Shown: one piece after another, positions 35,078-47,291 of the stretch
Layout: the number at the start of each line of letters is the position of its first letter
Numbering within the stretch: the stretch's first letter is position 1
DNA from: Streptomyces sp. TRM70350
Lineage (GTDB): Bacteria; Actinomycetota; Actinomycetes; Streptomycetales; Streptomycetaceae
DNA length: 64,000 bases
Direction: 5' to 3'
NCBI RefSeq assembly: GCF_019219825.1
Contig: NZ_JAHUXH010000020.1
Location: 78,912-142,911, forward strand
The notes under the pieces: generated by a model
The model's database searches: none
The model's input: only the letters and a program-made list of their open reading frames with translations
Told to the model about the DNA's origin: nothing
Program-made: the position numbers and the translations under genes

Positions 35078-38000
35078 CGCAGCAGCGTCCGCATCGTCCG
35101 CATCGCCACCGACAGGTTCGCCAGGTCGAACGACTCCGAGCTCTGGATCTCCTCCAGCGTCGTACGCGCCCGCCCCAGGAGCGCCGCGTTCTTCTGCTCC
35201 CACACCTTGAACCGCTGCTCCGGCGTCGCCGAGCCGTTGCCCACGGCCAGGACGTCCGACGTGACGGCCGCGTGGGCGGCGTACAGGTCCTCGCGGATCG
35301 CCGCGCGGGCCATCGACTGCCAGCGGTCGGTGCGCGGCAGGGCGCTGATGCGGTCCATCAGCTGGGTGATGGTCAGCCGGTCGGCGAGGTCGTAGTAGAC
35401 CTCGGCGACATCCATCGGCTCCCTGCCCATGCGGTCGGCCACCGAGACGATGTCGAGCGTCGGGAAGGCGGAGGAGAAACCGGCCACCGGAGTGGCGAGT
35501 TCGTCCGGGACGCCGGCGGCGGTCAGCTCGTCGTAGATCTTCTGCCACCACTCCAGGTCCGCGCCGCGCAGCAGCTTGGGCAGCTGCGCCCAGACCTGTT
35601 CGACGCGCTCGGCGAAGAAGTCGACCGTCTCGGCGAGCTGCAGCGGCTGCGGCCGGTTGTTGAGCAGCCAGCGCGTCCCGCGCTCGACGAGCCGCCGCGA
35701 GTGCAGGCGGATGCGGGTCTGGACGGCGGCCTCGACCTTGTTGTCGAGCGCCTCGACCCCGTCCCACACCGGCGCCTGGCGGAAGATCACGCGGGCCGCG
35801 GTCTGCGCCCGGACGATCTCCTCCAGCGAGGCGCCGGTCTCCTCGCGCAGCCGGTGCAGATATGTCGTACCGCCCGTGTTGACCGTGTCGTTGACCAGCA
35901 CGGTCGTGGTGATCTCACGGCGCAGCGGGTGGCTGTCGATGTGCTCGGGGAACTGCTCGCGCAGCGGGGCCGGGAAGTAGCAGTGCAGCAGCTCGCGCAG
36001 GTACGGGTCGTCCGGCAGCGAGGTGTGCAGCAGTTCCTCGGCGACCGTGATCTTCGTGTACGCCAGCAGGACGGCCGTCTCCGGGCCGGTCAGGCCCTGG
36101 CCCTGGGCGAGCCGCTCGCGGATCTGGCGGTCGGTCGGCAGGAACTCCAGCGCCCGGTCGAGGTGGCCCTCGCGCACCAGGTGGCGCAGGAAGCGGTGCT
36201 GGGCGTGGAGCATGTCCTTGGACTGGGCGAGGGCGTTGGCGATCGCCGTGTTCTGCGCGTAGTTGTTGCGCAGCACCAGGTGGCCGACCTCGTCGGTCAT
36301 CTCGGCGAGCAGCTTGTTGCGCTGCTTGACGGTCATGTCGCCGTCCGCGACCAGGCTGTTGAGCAGGATCTTGATGTTCACCTCGTGGTCGGAGGTGTCC
36401 ACGCCCGCGCTGTTGTCGATGGCGTCGGTGTTGACCTTGCCGCCGTGGTGCGCGAACTCGATCCGGCCGAGCTGGGTCAGGCCCAGGTTGCCGCCCTCGC
36501 CGACGACCTTGACGCGCAGGTCCTTGCCGTCGACGCGGATGGCGTCGTTGGCCTTGTCGCCGACGTCCGCGTGGGACTCGGTGGAGGCCTTCACGTACGT
36601 ACCGATGCCGCCGTTCCACAGCAGGTCCACCGGCGCCTTGAGGATCGCCCGCATCAGGTCGGCCGGGGTCAGCTTGGTGACCTTGTCCTCGATGCCGAGG
36701 GCGGCGCGGATGTGCGCGTTGACCGGGATGGCCTTGGCGGTGCGGGGGAAGACGCCGCCGCCCGCCGACAGCAGGTCGGTGTTGTAGTCGGCCCAGGACG
36801 AGCGCGGCAGCTCGAACAGGCGGCGGCGCTCCGCGTACGAGGTCGCCGCGTCCGGGTGGGGGTCGATGAAGATGTGCCGGTGGTCGAAGGCGGCGACCAG
36901 CCGGATGTGCTCGCTGAGCAGCATGCCGTTGCCGAACACGTCACCCGACATGTCACCGATGCCGACGACCGTGAAGTCCTCGGCCTGGGTGTCCACGCCC
37001 AGCTCCCGGAAGTGCCGCTTGACCGACTCCCAGGCGCCGCGCGCGGTGATTCCCATGCCCTTGTGGTCGTAGCCCGCGCTGCCGCCGGAGGCGAAGGCGT
37101 CGCCGAGCCAGAAGTTGTACGACTCGGCCACCTCGTTGGCGATGTCCGAGAACGTCGCCGTGCCCTTGTCGGCGGCGACCACCAGATAGGTGTCGTCCTC
37201 GTCGTGCCGGACGACGTCCGGCGGCGGGACGACCTCGCCCGCGACCATGTTGTCGGTGATGTCGAGCAGCGCCGAGATGAACGTCTTGTAGCTGGCGATG
37301 CCCTCCGCCATCCACGCGTCCCGGTCCACGCCCGGGTCCGGCAGCTGCTTGGCGACGAAGCCGCCCTTGGCGCCGACCGGCACGATGACGGTGTTCTTCA
37401 CCATCTGTGCCTTGACCAGGCCGAGGATCTCCGTACGGAAGTCCTCGCGGCGGTCCGACCAGCGCAGGCCACCGCGCGCGACCTTGCCGAAGCGCAGGTG
37501 CACACCCTCGACGCGCGGCGAGTACACCCAGATCTCGAACGCCGGGCGCGGCGCCGGCAGGTCCGGGATGGCCTGCGGGTCGAACTTCATCGACACGTAC
37601 GCGTGCGGCTTGCCGCCCCGCGCCTCCTGGAAGAAGTTCGTGCGCAGGGTCGCCTTGATGACGGTGAGGAAGGACCGCAGGATCCGGTCCTCGTCGAGGC
37701 TCGCGACCTGGTCGAGGGCCGCGTCCAGCTCCTCCAGCAGGGCGTCGACGATCTCGCGTCCGGCGCGCTGCCGGTCCGGCGACATCCGCGCCTCGAACAG
37801 GGAGACGAGCAGCCGGGTGGTGTGGACGTTGTTGCGGAGGGTGTCCTCCATGTAGTCCTGGCTGAAGGTCGACCCGGCCTGACGCAGGTACTTCGCGTAC
37901 GCGCGCAGCACCATCGCCTGCCGCCAGGTCAGCCCGGCGCTCAGCACGAGCGCGTTGAAGCCGTCGTTCTCCGCCTTGCCGGTCCAGGTGGCGGCGAACG

Positions 38001-39993
38001 CGTCCTGGAACCGCTCGCGGGCGTCGTCGCCGAAGTAGTCGGTGCCGAACTGCGCCTTGGGCATGCGCAGGCCGAAGTCGTAGATCCAGGCCACGCTGCG
38101 GTCGGCGCAGCGCAGCTCGTACGGCCGCTCGTCCATCACCTCGACGCCGAGCCGGTTGAGCACCGGCAGCACGCGGGACAGGGAGACGGCCTCGCCCTTG
38201 CGGTAGATCTTGAAGCGGCGCTCGTCGGGGCCGGCACCCACCGGCTCGTACAGGCTGAGCGCGAAGTCGTTGTCCTCGTTCAGCCGTTCGAGATGGCCCA
38301 GGTCGGCGACCGCCGCGCGCGGGCTGTGGTCGGCCTTGTAGCCCTCGGGGAAGGCGCTGTGGTAGCTGCGCAGCACCTGGGCGGCGCGCTCCTCGCCGAC
38401 CTCGGCGTTGAGCGCCTCGGCGAATCCGTCCATCCAGGAGCGGGCGGCCTCGACCAGGCGGGCCTCGATGCGTTCCCTGTCGGTGTCGGACAGCTGCGGC
38501 AGCTCGGTGCCCTGCGGGACGCGCACCACGAAGTGCAGCCGGGAGAGGATCGACTCAGTGTTCCAGGCGGTGAAGTCGACGCTGATGCCGCCGAGTTCCT
38601 CCTTCAGGATGTCGATGATCCTGAGCCGGACACCAGTGGTGTAGCGGTCGCGGGGGAGGTAGACCAGGGCCGAGTAGTAGCGGCCGTACTCGTCCTGGCG
38701 CAGGTAGAGCCGCAGCCGCCGCCGCTCCTGCAGATAGAGCACGGAGGTGACGATGGCCTGCAGCTCGTCGACCGGGGTCTGGAACAGCTCGTCGCGCGGG
38801 TACGTCTCCAGGATCTGCAGCAGGTCGCGCCCGTCGTGGCTGTTGGGCGAGAACCCGGCGCGGTTCAGCACCTCCTCGACCTTGCGGCGGATGACGGGAA
38901 CCCGGCGGACGGACTCGGTGTAGGCGGCGGAGGAGAACAGGCCCAGGAAGCGCCGCTCCCCCACGACGTTGCCCTGCTCGTCGAACTTCTTGACGCCGAT
39001 GTAGTCCAGATACGACGGCCGGTGCACGGTCGCGCGGCTGTTCGCCTTGGTCAGCACGAGCAGCCTGTGCTCGCGGGCCTTGGCGCGGGCGTCGGCGGGC
39101 AGCCGCTCGAAGGACGGGCTGACCGGGTGGCTCTCGCCGGTCTCGTGGTGCGGGTCCGCACGCAGTATGCCGAGGCCAGTGCCTGGGACAGCGGCGAGGG
39201 AGTCGTCGTCGCGCAGCTCGTACTCGCGGTAACCGAGGAACGTGAAGTGATCGTCGGCCAGCCAGCGCAGCAGCTCGCGGGCCTCCTCGATCTCCTGCCG
39301 CGGCAGGTCGTCGGCGACGGGCTCCTCGGGCAGGCCCTCGGCCATGCGCAGCGCCGCGTCCCGCATCTTGCCCCAGTCCTCGACGGCCTCACGGACGTCG
39401 GACAGGACGCGCAGCAGATCGGCGGTGATCTGCTTCAGGTCCGAGCGGTCGGTCTCGCGGTCGATCTCGACATGGATCCATGACTCGACGTGCGCGTCGT
39501 GCGGGAGGTCACCGGTGGGCGGGGTGGTGAGCACCTCGATGAGCTTGCCGGTGAGATCGCGGCGCACCACCATCTGCGGGTGGATGACGACGTGGATGCC
39601 GCGGCCCTGCCGGGTCAGCTCGTTGGTGACGGAGTCGACCAGGAACGGCATGTCGTCGGTGACGACCTCGACGACGGAGTGGCTGCACGTCCAGCCGTTC
39701 TCCTCGACCGTCGGGGTGTGCACCCGGACGTTCGCCGTGCCCTGGGGGCGGTTCTCGGCCAGTCGGTAGTGCGAGTAGGCGGCTCCGAAGACGTCGACCG
39801 GGTCGCGGTCGGTGAGGTCTTCCGGGGCGGTGTGCAGGTAGTAGCGCTGGAGGAACGCGAGCACGGCGGCCCGGTCCGGGGTGCCGTGTTCCGTCGTCCC
39901 AGTCGGTAGGTGCCCCCCGACCGGGCTGTTCTCAGCAACCCGGGCGGCCCGATCGAGCAGCTCGGCCTTGGCTTCGTCCAGCTTGGTCTGCAT
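35065..39993 (-). CDS. gdhB: NAD-specific glutamate dehydrogenase, large GDH_180 type
   Basis: 1642 residues from ATG at 39993 (MQTKLDEAKAELLDRAARV); the length fits the 180-kDa family. A long regulatory N-terminal half (ACT-like segments, e.g. SHSVVEVVTDDMPFLVDSV) is followed by the catalytic region with the substrate-binding KVARGGLRWSDRREDFRTEILGLVKAQMVKN and lysine-rich GAKGGFVAKQ, and the Rossmann-type KVVGEGGNLGLTQLGRIEFA. It oxidatively deaminates glutamate to 2-oxoglutarate with NAD. Symbol by analogy to Streptomyces usage. It ends in a 14-bp repeat array and begins at a 627-bp intergenic region. Confidence 0.95.
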   Translation of the reverse strand: MQTKLDEAKAELLDRAARVAENSPVGGHLPTGTTEHGTPDRAAVLAFLQRYYLHTAPEDLTDRDPVDVFGAAYSHYRLAENRPQGTANVRVHTPTVEENGWTCSHSVVEVVTDDMPFLVDSVTNELTRQGRGIHVVIHPQMVVRRDLTGKLIEVLTTPPTGDLPHDAHVESWIHVEIDRETDRSDLKQITADLLRVLSDVREAVEDWGKMRDAALRMAEGLPEEPVADDLPRQEIEEARELLRWLADDHFTFLGYREYELRDDDSLAAVPGTGLGILRADPHHETGESHPVSPSFERLPADARAKAREHRLLVLTKANSRATVHRPSYLDYIGVKKFDEQGNVVGERRFLGLFSSAAYTESVRRVPVIRRKVEEVLNRAGFSPNSHDGRDLLQILETYPRDELFQTPVDELQAIVTSVLYLQERRRLRLYLRQDEYGRYYSALVYLPRDRYTTGVRLRIIDILKEELGGISVDFTAWNTESILSRLHFVVRVPQGTELPQLSDTDRERIEARLVEAARSWMDGFAEALNAEVGEERAAQVLRSYHSAFPEGYKADHSPRAAVADLGHLERLNEDNDFALSLYEPVGAGPDERRFKIYRKGEAVSLSRVLPVLNRLGVEVMDERPYELRCADRSVAWIYDFGLRMPKAQFGTDYFGDDARERFQDAFAATWTGKAENDGFNALVLSAGLTWRQAMVLRAYAKYLRQAGSTFSQDYMEDTLRNNVHTTRLLVSLFEARMSPDRQRAGREIVDALLEELDAALDQVASLDEDRILRSFLTVIKATLRTNFFQEARGGKPHAYVSMKFDPQAIPDLPAPRPAFEIWVYSPRVEGVHLRFGKVARGGLRWSDRREDFRTEILGLVKAQMVKNTVIVPVGAKGGFVAKQLPDPGVDRDAWMAEGIASYKTFISALLDITDNMVAGEVVPPPDVVRHDEDDTYLVVAADKGTATFSDIANEVAESYNFWLGDAFASGGSAGYDHKGMGITARGAWESVKRHFRELGVDTQAEDFTVVGIGDMSGDVFGNGMLLSEHIRLVAAFDHRHIFIDPHPDAATSYAERRRLFELPRSSWADYNTDLLSAGGGVFPRTAKAIPVNAHIRAALGIEDKVTKLTPADLMRAILKAPVDLLWNGGIGTYVKASTESHADVGDKANDAIRVDGKDLRVKVVGEGGNLGLTQLGRIEFAHHGGKVNTDAIDNSAGVDTSDHEVNIKILLNSLVADGDMTVKQRNKLLAEMTDEVGHLVLRNNYAQNTAIANALAQSKDMLHAQHRFLRHLVREGHLDRALEFLPTDRQIRERLAQGQGLTGPETAVLLAYTKITVAEELLHTSLPDDPYLRELLHCYFPAPLREQFPEHIDSHPLRREITTTVLVNDTVNTGGTTYLHRLREETGASLEEIVRAQTAARVIFRQAPVWDGVEALDNKVEAAVQTRIRLHSRRLVERGTRWLLNNRPQPLQLAETVDFFAERVEQVWAQLPKLLRGADLEWWQKIYDELTAAGVPDELATPVAGFSSAFPTLDIVSVADRMGREPMDVAEVYYDLADRLTITQLMDRISALPRTDRWQSMARAAIREDLYAAHAAVTSDVLAVGNGSATPEQRFKVWEQKNAALLGRARTTLEEIQSSESFDLANLSVAMRTMRTLLRTHS

Positions 39994-40620
39994 TGTCCTC
40001 TGGCTCCTGTCGCGCGCCGTTGCGTGACGTAGAAGGAAGTACGGTCTCCGGCCTTCCGACGCGACGCCGTGACGCGGGGTGTCCGGTCCGTTCCGACGCT
40101 ATGCCGCAAGGTGAGATGAGCGGGGGGTTATCAGCCATTTCCCACACGCCCGGGGAATGTGACGCTGCTCTCGACGGCGTCCGCTCCCGGGGTGTGTGCG
40201 GCACCGCGGAGCCCTCGAAAGCCCCGCCCCGCCCGCGAAGACCAGCGACTGCCGCCCGGACACGGATGTCTCCCATGCTCCCCGGGCGCGGGGCAGGGAC
40301 ACCGAGGCCCCCGCGACTTATCGCGCTGATCACGCCACAAGGCTATCGCTCCTTACCGGGGGCCCGTCATGAGCCGTATGTGTACAAAACCGGGGGTGGA
40401 ACTTTGACAGTCTGCACAGGGGCAGGGGGGCGGACAGCGTCGTATCCGACACACTGGCACCAGCACCCCGCGGCGAAACGGGCTGCGCGCCCATCCCCAG
40501 CACGCGCGCCCTGTCCGTCCGAAAATCCGGCGCGTCCCCTAGGCAAGCCCGCGGCCCCGAGGCACGTTGGCAGTGGAACCCAAAGCACCCACAAAGCCAC
40601 CTCAAAGGGGAGCAACCCCC
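39994..40620. other. 627-bp divergent intergenic region between gdh and the DJ-1/PfpI gene
   Basis: No gene is supported; open frames on both strands have no recognisable product. It should contain the gdh promoter on the minus strand and the PfpI promoter on the plus strand. A TTGACA at 40404-40409 has no matching -10 at normal spacing. AAAGGGGAG at 40606-40614 is the ribosome binding site of the next gene. Confidence 0.45.
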
Positions 40621-41187
40621 ATGACCGCCAAGATCCTCATCCTCACGGGCGACGCGGCAGAGTCCCTGGAAGTCCTCTACCCCTACCAGCGCCTGCGCGA
40701 GGAGGGCTACGAGGTCCACATCGCGGCCCCCACCCGCAAGAAGCTGCAGTTCGTCGTCCATGACTTCGAACCCGGTTTCGACACCTACACCGAGAAGCCC
40801 GGCTACACCTGGCCCGCCGACCTCGCCTTCTCGGAGGTCGACCCGGGCCAGTACGCCGCCGTGGTCATCCCCGGCGGCCGCGCCCCGGAGTACCTCCGCA
40901 ACGACCCCGAACTCCGCAAGATCCTCAAGTCCTTCTTCGACGCCGACAAACCCGTGGCCCAGATCTGCCACGGCCCCCTCCTCACTGCCGCGATCGACAG
41001 CCTCCACGGCCGCCGCGTCACCGCGTACCCCGCGCTGGAACTCGACATGCAGGCAGCGGGCGCCACCTTCAAGGACACCGAGGCGGTCGTCGACGGCACC
41101 CTGGTCTCGTCCCGCGCCTGGCCGGACCACCCCGCGTGGATGCGCGAGTTCCTGAACGTACTCCGCGCCAAGGCCCCGGCGACCTGA
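40621..41187 (+). CDS. DJ-1/PfpI-family protein (class I amidotransferase-like)
   Basis: 188 residues from ATG at 40621, after AAAGGGGAG. The Rossmann-like domain shows the nucleophile elbow AQICHGPLL with Cys116 followed by His117, and an acidic residue in the GDAAESLEVLYP loop (~11-21). The sequence is closest to the PfpI/YhbO-like branch (proposed protease or glyoxalase/deglycase). The particular activity cannot be assigned. Convergent with the HAD gene. Confidence 0.88.
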   Translation: MTAKILILTGDAAESLEVLYPYQRLREEGYEVHIAAPTRKKLQFVVHDFEPGFDTYTEKPGYTWPADLAFSEVDPGQYAAVVIPGGRAPEYLRNDPELRKILKSFFDADKPVAQICHGPLLTAAIDSLHGRRVTAYPALELDMQAAGATFKDTEAVVDGTLVSSRAWPDHPAWMREFLNVLRAKAPAT

Positions 41188-41203
41188 CCCCACGTCCCCG
41201 TAA

Positions 41204-41237
41204 GGCGACGCGGCGTCACAGCAGGCGCCGCGCCGCC
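41204..41237. terminator. Hairpin after the DJ-1/PfpI gene
   Basis: GGCGACGCGGCG (41204-41215) pairs with CGCCGCGCCGCC (41226-41237) except for one A-C mismatch; the loop is 10 bases. It lies 17 bp after the stop codon. Confidence 0.65.
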
Positions 41238-41291
41238 CCCCGAACCCAGGCCCGGCCCCGGCCCCGGCCCCGGCGACCACGACGACAGTGG

Positions 41292-41374
41292 CCCGGACCA
41301 CTCAACCAGCCACGACGACACCACCCGGACCACTCAACCAGCCACGACGACACCACCCCGAACCGCTCAAGCAG
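41292..41374. repeat. 32-bp tandem duplication at the convergent 3' ends
   Basis: Two perfect 32-bp copies (41292-41323 and 41324-41355) begin CCCGGACCACTCAACCAG; a third, degenerate copy from 41356 runs into the last codons of the HAD gene. Confidence 0.9.
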
Positions 41375-42032
41375 CTATCTCCTCCGCCAGAGCGACCGCC
41401 TCCGCCAGCGAATCCACCACCGGCACCCCCGCCTCCGCCAGGCTGGCCCGCCCGTGCGACCCGCCGGTGTAGAGCACGGCTTTCGCTCCCACATGCCGCG
41501 CCGCCACCGCGTCATCCGCGGCATCCCCGATCACCACCGTGCGGGACGGGTCCACCCCAGCGAGCGCAGCCAGATGCCGCACCATGTGCTCGGCCTTGCT
41601 GCCCCCGGACGGCCCGGTCCGGCCGTCGACCCGTATGAAGTGCGGCTCGATTCCGAACCCGCGCACCAGCGGGACGAGTTCGTGATGCACGTACATGCTG
41701 AGAATCGACTGACTGCGCCCGCCCACCGTCCAGTCCACGAGCAGCTCCTCCACTCCTTCGGTCAGCGCACACCGCACCCGGTGCTCGGCGTAGTACCGAT
41801 GGAAGGTCTCGTCCATGACCAGCCACTCGGCGTCGGTCGGCAGCCGCCCCATCAGCCGCTCGTAGAACTTCGGCACCGGCACGCAGTACAGCGCCCGGTA
41901 CTGCTCCAGCGTGATCGGTTCCAGCCCCAGCTCGGCGAAGGCCGCGTTCGTCGCCCCGATGATCGCGTCATTGTCGTGGAACAGCGTGCCGTTCCAGTCC
42001 CACACAATGTGCGAAGCTCCCTGCATCCCCAT
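41367..42032 (-). CDS. HAD-superfamily phosphatase (phosphoglycolate phosphatase-like)
   Basis: 221 residues from ATG at 42032; an ATG two codons later (42026) and a TTG upstream (42062) are alternatives. Motif I is VWDWNGTLFHD, with Asn in place of the usual second Asp (general acid), a form common in this group of actinobacterial HAD proteins; motif III Lys is in GGSKAEHM and motif IV is VVIGDAADDAVAAR. The cap helical region spans ~30-105. It probably hydrolyses a small phosphorylated metabolite in the cytoplasm. The Asn for Asp may lower the rate or change the reaction. Confidence 0.85.
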   Translation of the reverse strand: MGMQGASHIVWDWNGTLFHDNDAIIGATNAAFAELGLEPITLEQYRALYCVPVPKFYERLMGRLPTDAEWLVMDETFHRYYAEHRVRCALTEGVEELLVDWTVGGRSQSILSMYVHHELVPLVRGFGIEPHFIRVDGRTGPSGGSKAEHMVRHLAALAGVDPSRTVVIGDAADDAVAARHVGAKAVLYTGGSHGRASLAEAGVPVVDSLAEAVALAEEIAA

Positions 42033-42062
42033 GCCCAAAAACCTACCCGCCCCCACTGACAA

Positions 42063-42687
42063 TCAAGAGATCCCCAGGTCAGCGCGGTACGACGGACGGT
42101 GGTCCGCGCGGCGTGACGGGCTTGGATCAGCGCGACACGACGGGTCCGCGGTCCGCGCGGCACGACGGGCCGGCGAGCGGGCAGGGCACATCGCCCGGCG
42201 GGACCGCGGCGCTCAGGTCCCGCGCGGACGGGGCGGGTGCAGACGGGGCACGTGCGGCCGCGGCACTCAGGACCGGCACGGACAAAGCGCTTGGCACCGG
42301 CTCGGACAACACCCTCAAGGTCGGCGCGGGCACAGCGCCCGAGTCCCGTACGGACGTGACGCTCAGTGCTGGCGCGACACAGCCCTCAGGCCCAGCACGG
42401 ATACAAGCCCCCAAGCCCCCTGCGGCCACGGCACCCAAACCCGGCACGGAGACCGCGCTCAATCCCCCTGCGGCACGGCGCACCCCCAGACCCTCGGCAC
42501 GGACACCGCGCCCAACCACCCTGCGGCACGGCACCCAAACCCAGCACGGACACCGCACCCAAGCACCTGCGGCACGGCACCCAGACCCGACGCAGCCAAT
42601 GCCCTTCGGGCCAACCCGGACACAGCCGCCACCGCCGACGCGGCAGCGCCCTCAAGTCCGTACGGACGGACGCGGAGGCCCGCGCCC
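42063..42687. repeat. Intergenic block of decayed tandem repeats (main array 42395-42590)
   Basis: Units starting CTGCGGCACGGCACCCA recur at 42420, 42468, 42521 and 42567 (spacings 48, 53, 46 bp), with GCACGGACACCGC in each. Before them, GCGCGGCACGACGGG-like pieces repeat at 42080-42180. Long open frames on both strands appear only because of composition. No gene is supported in this 625-bp stretch. Confidence 0.75.
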
Positions 42688-43203
42688 TCAGTCCCCCAGC
42701 CCCACCAGATTCGGGATTTCCTGCGTCGCGTACCACAGCAGCTCGTGATCCTCGGCCCCGTCCACGACGAACTGCGCGTCGTCGTCCCCGGCGTCCGCCG
42801 CCTGCAGGGCCTCCGCCGCGGCGGCCACGTCGGCCTCCGTCTCCGCCGCGTCGACATGCACGGACGCCACCTTGGCCAACGCCACGGCACCGGCGACCCG
42901 CACCTCCCCCAGCGCCGCCGGATCCAGTCCCCGCCCGGGCTCGGCGCTCGCCTGCCCGTCGGGGACGTCGACGGCGACCACGACGCGTCGCCGCGGCGCC
43001 CCCGGGTCCGCCGCGAGCAGCCGCAGCGAGGCCAGCGCGGCCCGGCTCAGCGCCGCGTACTCCAGCTCCTCGATGTCGTCGGAGAGGTACCACTCACGCA
43101 ACGCGGGCGTGACGGCGTACGCGACGAGCGGCCCGGCCCCCACCTCGCCCGTCTTGTACGCCTCGGCGAGACCGGGGAGGGTCAGAGGGACGTAGACGCG
43201 CAT
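42688..43203 (-). CDS. Conserved actinobacterial protein, DUF6912-like
   Basis: 171 residues from ATG at 43203 (MRVYVPLTLPGLAEAYKTGE); the frame is open further upstream but MRVYVPLT is the family start. It is a soluble alpha/beta protein with no membrane helix; the middle segment VVVAVDVPDGQASA and a Glu/Asp-rich helix (AAETEADVAAAAEALQAAD) are visible. It ends with WYATQEIPNLV. I recognise it as the conserved Streptomyces protein placed near secA, which I believe is DUF6912; function unknown. Confidence 0.75.
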   Translation of the reverse strand: MRVYVPLTLPGLAEAYKTGEVGAGPLVAYAVTPALREWYLSDDIEELEYAALSRAALASLRLLAADPGAPRRRVVVAVDVPDGQASAEPGRGLDPAALGEVRVAGAVALAKVASVHVDAAETEADVAAAAEALQAADAGDDDAQFVVDGAEDHELLWYATQEIPNLVGLGD

Positions 43204-43533
43204 GGCTGGCCGCTTTCGTGGTCGGAGGGCTCCACAAGCCCGCGGTGAAGGGCCTTCAGGATACGTGCGGGGGTCCCCTTTCGAGTCCCTCCCCACGCTC
43301 CGGGGAGCGTCCACCCCACGCCGGAAATTCACCCGGCCCGCCCCCGCGTTCACGGGCTTTCAGGCCCGCCAATCACCCGGATAGGTGAAGTTTCCCGGCC
43401 CCTCGGCCCCGCGCCCGTCGGCTTGCCGCCGCACGAACCAGCCCCGTACAAGATCCCCAACAGCAAGTTACTGCCCGGTACCCACCGCGTGGCCACCCAC
43501 CGCGTGGCCGGGCCCAGCGAAACGGGGATCCCC
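43204..43533. other. 330-bp divergent region before the Rv3235-like gene
   Basis: Contains a 7-bp stem-loop (ACGCTCC-GG-GGAGCGT, 43295-43310), an inverted repeat TCACC-N6-GGTGA (43373-43388), and a perfect direct repeat of the 15-mer ACCCACCGCGTGGCC (43480-43494 and 43495-43509) just before the gene. No additional gene seen. Confidence 0.6.
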
Positions 43534-44121
43534 ATGAACAAAGTCATGACCAGGACCGCCCAGCACCACGCCGCCTCCCGTCCACCGACCCGCCGCGACA
43601 CCCGCCGCCCCGCCGGCGGCCCACCCCGCTCCCGGGGCACCGGCCCAACCCGGACGACGCCCTCCGCCACCCGGCCCGCCACCGCCCCGACCCGGACGAC
43701 GACACCCTCCGCCACCCGGCCCGCCACCGCCCCGACCCGGACGACGACACCCTCCGCCACCCGGCCCGCCACCGCCCCGCAGCTCCGCCCCACCGACCTC
43801 TTCGCCGACCGCCTGCTCCTCGTCCTCAGCGGCCAGCGCCCTGTCCACGCCATGCTCCGCCACACCGTCGGCCCGGCCTACGACGACCTGGCCCGCCTCG
43901 CCGAACACGGCCCCCTGCGCACCCGCGGCCCCCGCCCCGTCATCCGCGACATCGGCTACTTCGAACCCCGCCCCGGCGCCATCGAGGCCTTCGCCCGCAT
44001 CGGCACCGGCGACCGTCTGCGCGCCATGGCGTTCCGCCTGGAACTGGGCCGCGACCACCGCTGGCGCTGCACGGCGGTGGAACTCGGCGGCCCGCGTCCA
44101 GGCCCCACGGACGCCGGCTGA
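43534..44121 (+). CDS. Rv3235-like protein with Thr/Pro-rich repeats
   Basis: 195 residues from ATG at 43534 (MNKVMTRTAQHHAASR). The N-terminal 85 residues are low complexity: Arg/Pro/Thr and three tandem units of TRTT(T)PSATRPATAP (14, 15 and 15 residues). The C-terminal domain (LFADRLLLVLSGQRPVHAMLRHTVGPAYDDL ... IRDIGYFEPRPGAIEAFARI ... RLRAMAFRLELGRDHRWRCTAVELG) matches the Rv3235-family domain, which in actinobacteria lies near secA, as here. Function unknown; the basic repeat tail could bind nucleic acid or be a phosphorylation target (inference). Convergent with secA. Confidence 0.78.
   Translation: MNKVMTRTAQHHAASRPPTRRDTRRPAGGPPRSRGTGPTRTTPSATRPATAPTRTTTPSATRPATAPTRTTTPSATRPATAPQLRPTDLFADRLLLVLSGQRPVHAMLRHTVGPAYDDLARLAEHGPLRTRGPRPVIRDIGYFEPRPGAIEAFARIGTGDRLRAMAFRLELGRDHRWRCTAVELGGPRPGPTDAG
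43651..43782 (+). repeat. Three 42-45-bp tandem repeats within the Rv3235-like gene
   Basis: CGGACGAC begins each unit at 43651, 43693 and 43738. The three units encode nearly the same peptide and differ by one Thr codon in the first. Confidence 0.9.
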
Positions 44122-44130
44122 TCCCATGCC

Positions 44131-44165
44131 GAAGGGCCGGACACCCTGAGGTGGCCCGGCCCTTC
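44131..44165. terminator. Bidirectional hairpin between the Rv3235-like gene and secA
   Basis: GAAGGGCCGG (44131-44140) pairs with CCGGCCCTTC (44156-44165), with an inner CACC/GGTG stem. It lies between convergent genes. Confidence 0.8.
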
Positions 44166-44201
44166 ATGCCGTCCGCCAAGGCGCCGCAGGCACCCGCACC
44201 G

Positions 44202-47012
<2,811 letters not shown>

Positions 47013-47291
47013 GGGGGTTGGTCTCCTTGCCGGTCGGGCCTGGGACGGTCGGTTTTCCTTCTGACGTACTGAGCAACGGCCATCGTATGCGAGGACCCGG
47101 CCACGCCGGGAGGCCTGCCGTGACGACGACCGCACTGCCGCTCGCCTGATGCACATTCTTCTTCGAAGGGGACAACGGACGGGGCCCGCGGATGGTGCCG
47201 CGCACCGCCGATGAATTGCGCGAAGTGTGATCACGCCATCACGGACGGCAAAACGATGGCGCCTGCGACGCGCCCTGAGCAGAATCGGCCA

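Noticed and set aside
34981..39483. A 1500-residue plus-strand open frame opposite glutamate dehydrogenase
   Set aside because: It is the antisense of gdh, is composed of low-complexity Arg/Val/Leu/Asp runs, and shows no domain; the very high GC leaves few stops.
40404..40440. Vegetative promoter based on TTGACA
   Set aside because: No -10-like hexamer at 16-18 bp; the downstream sequence is G-rich.
42063..42687. A secreted repeat protein on the minus strand
   Set aside because: The frame lacks a signal peptide and a start with ribosome binding site, and unit spacings (48, 53, 46) break the frame.
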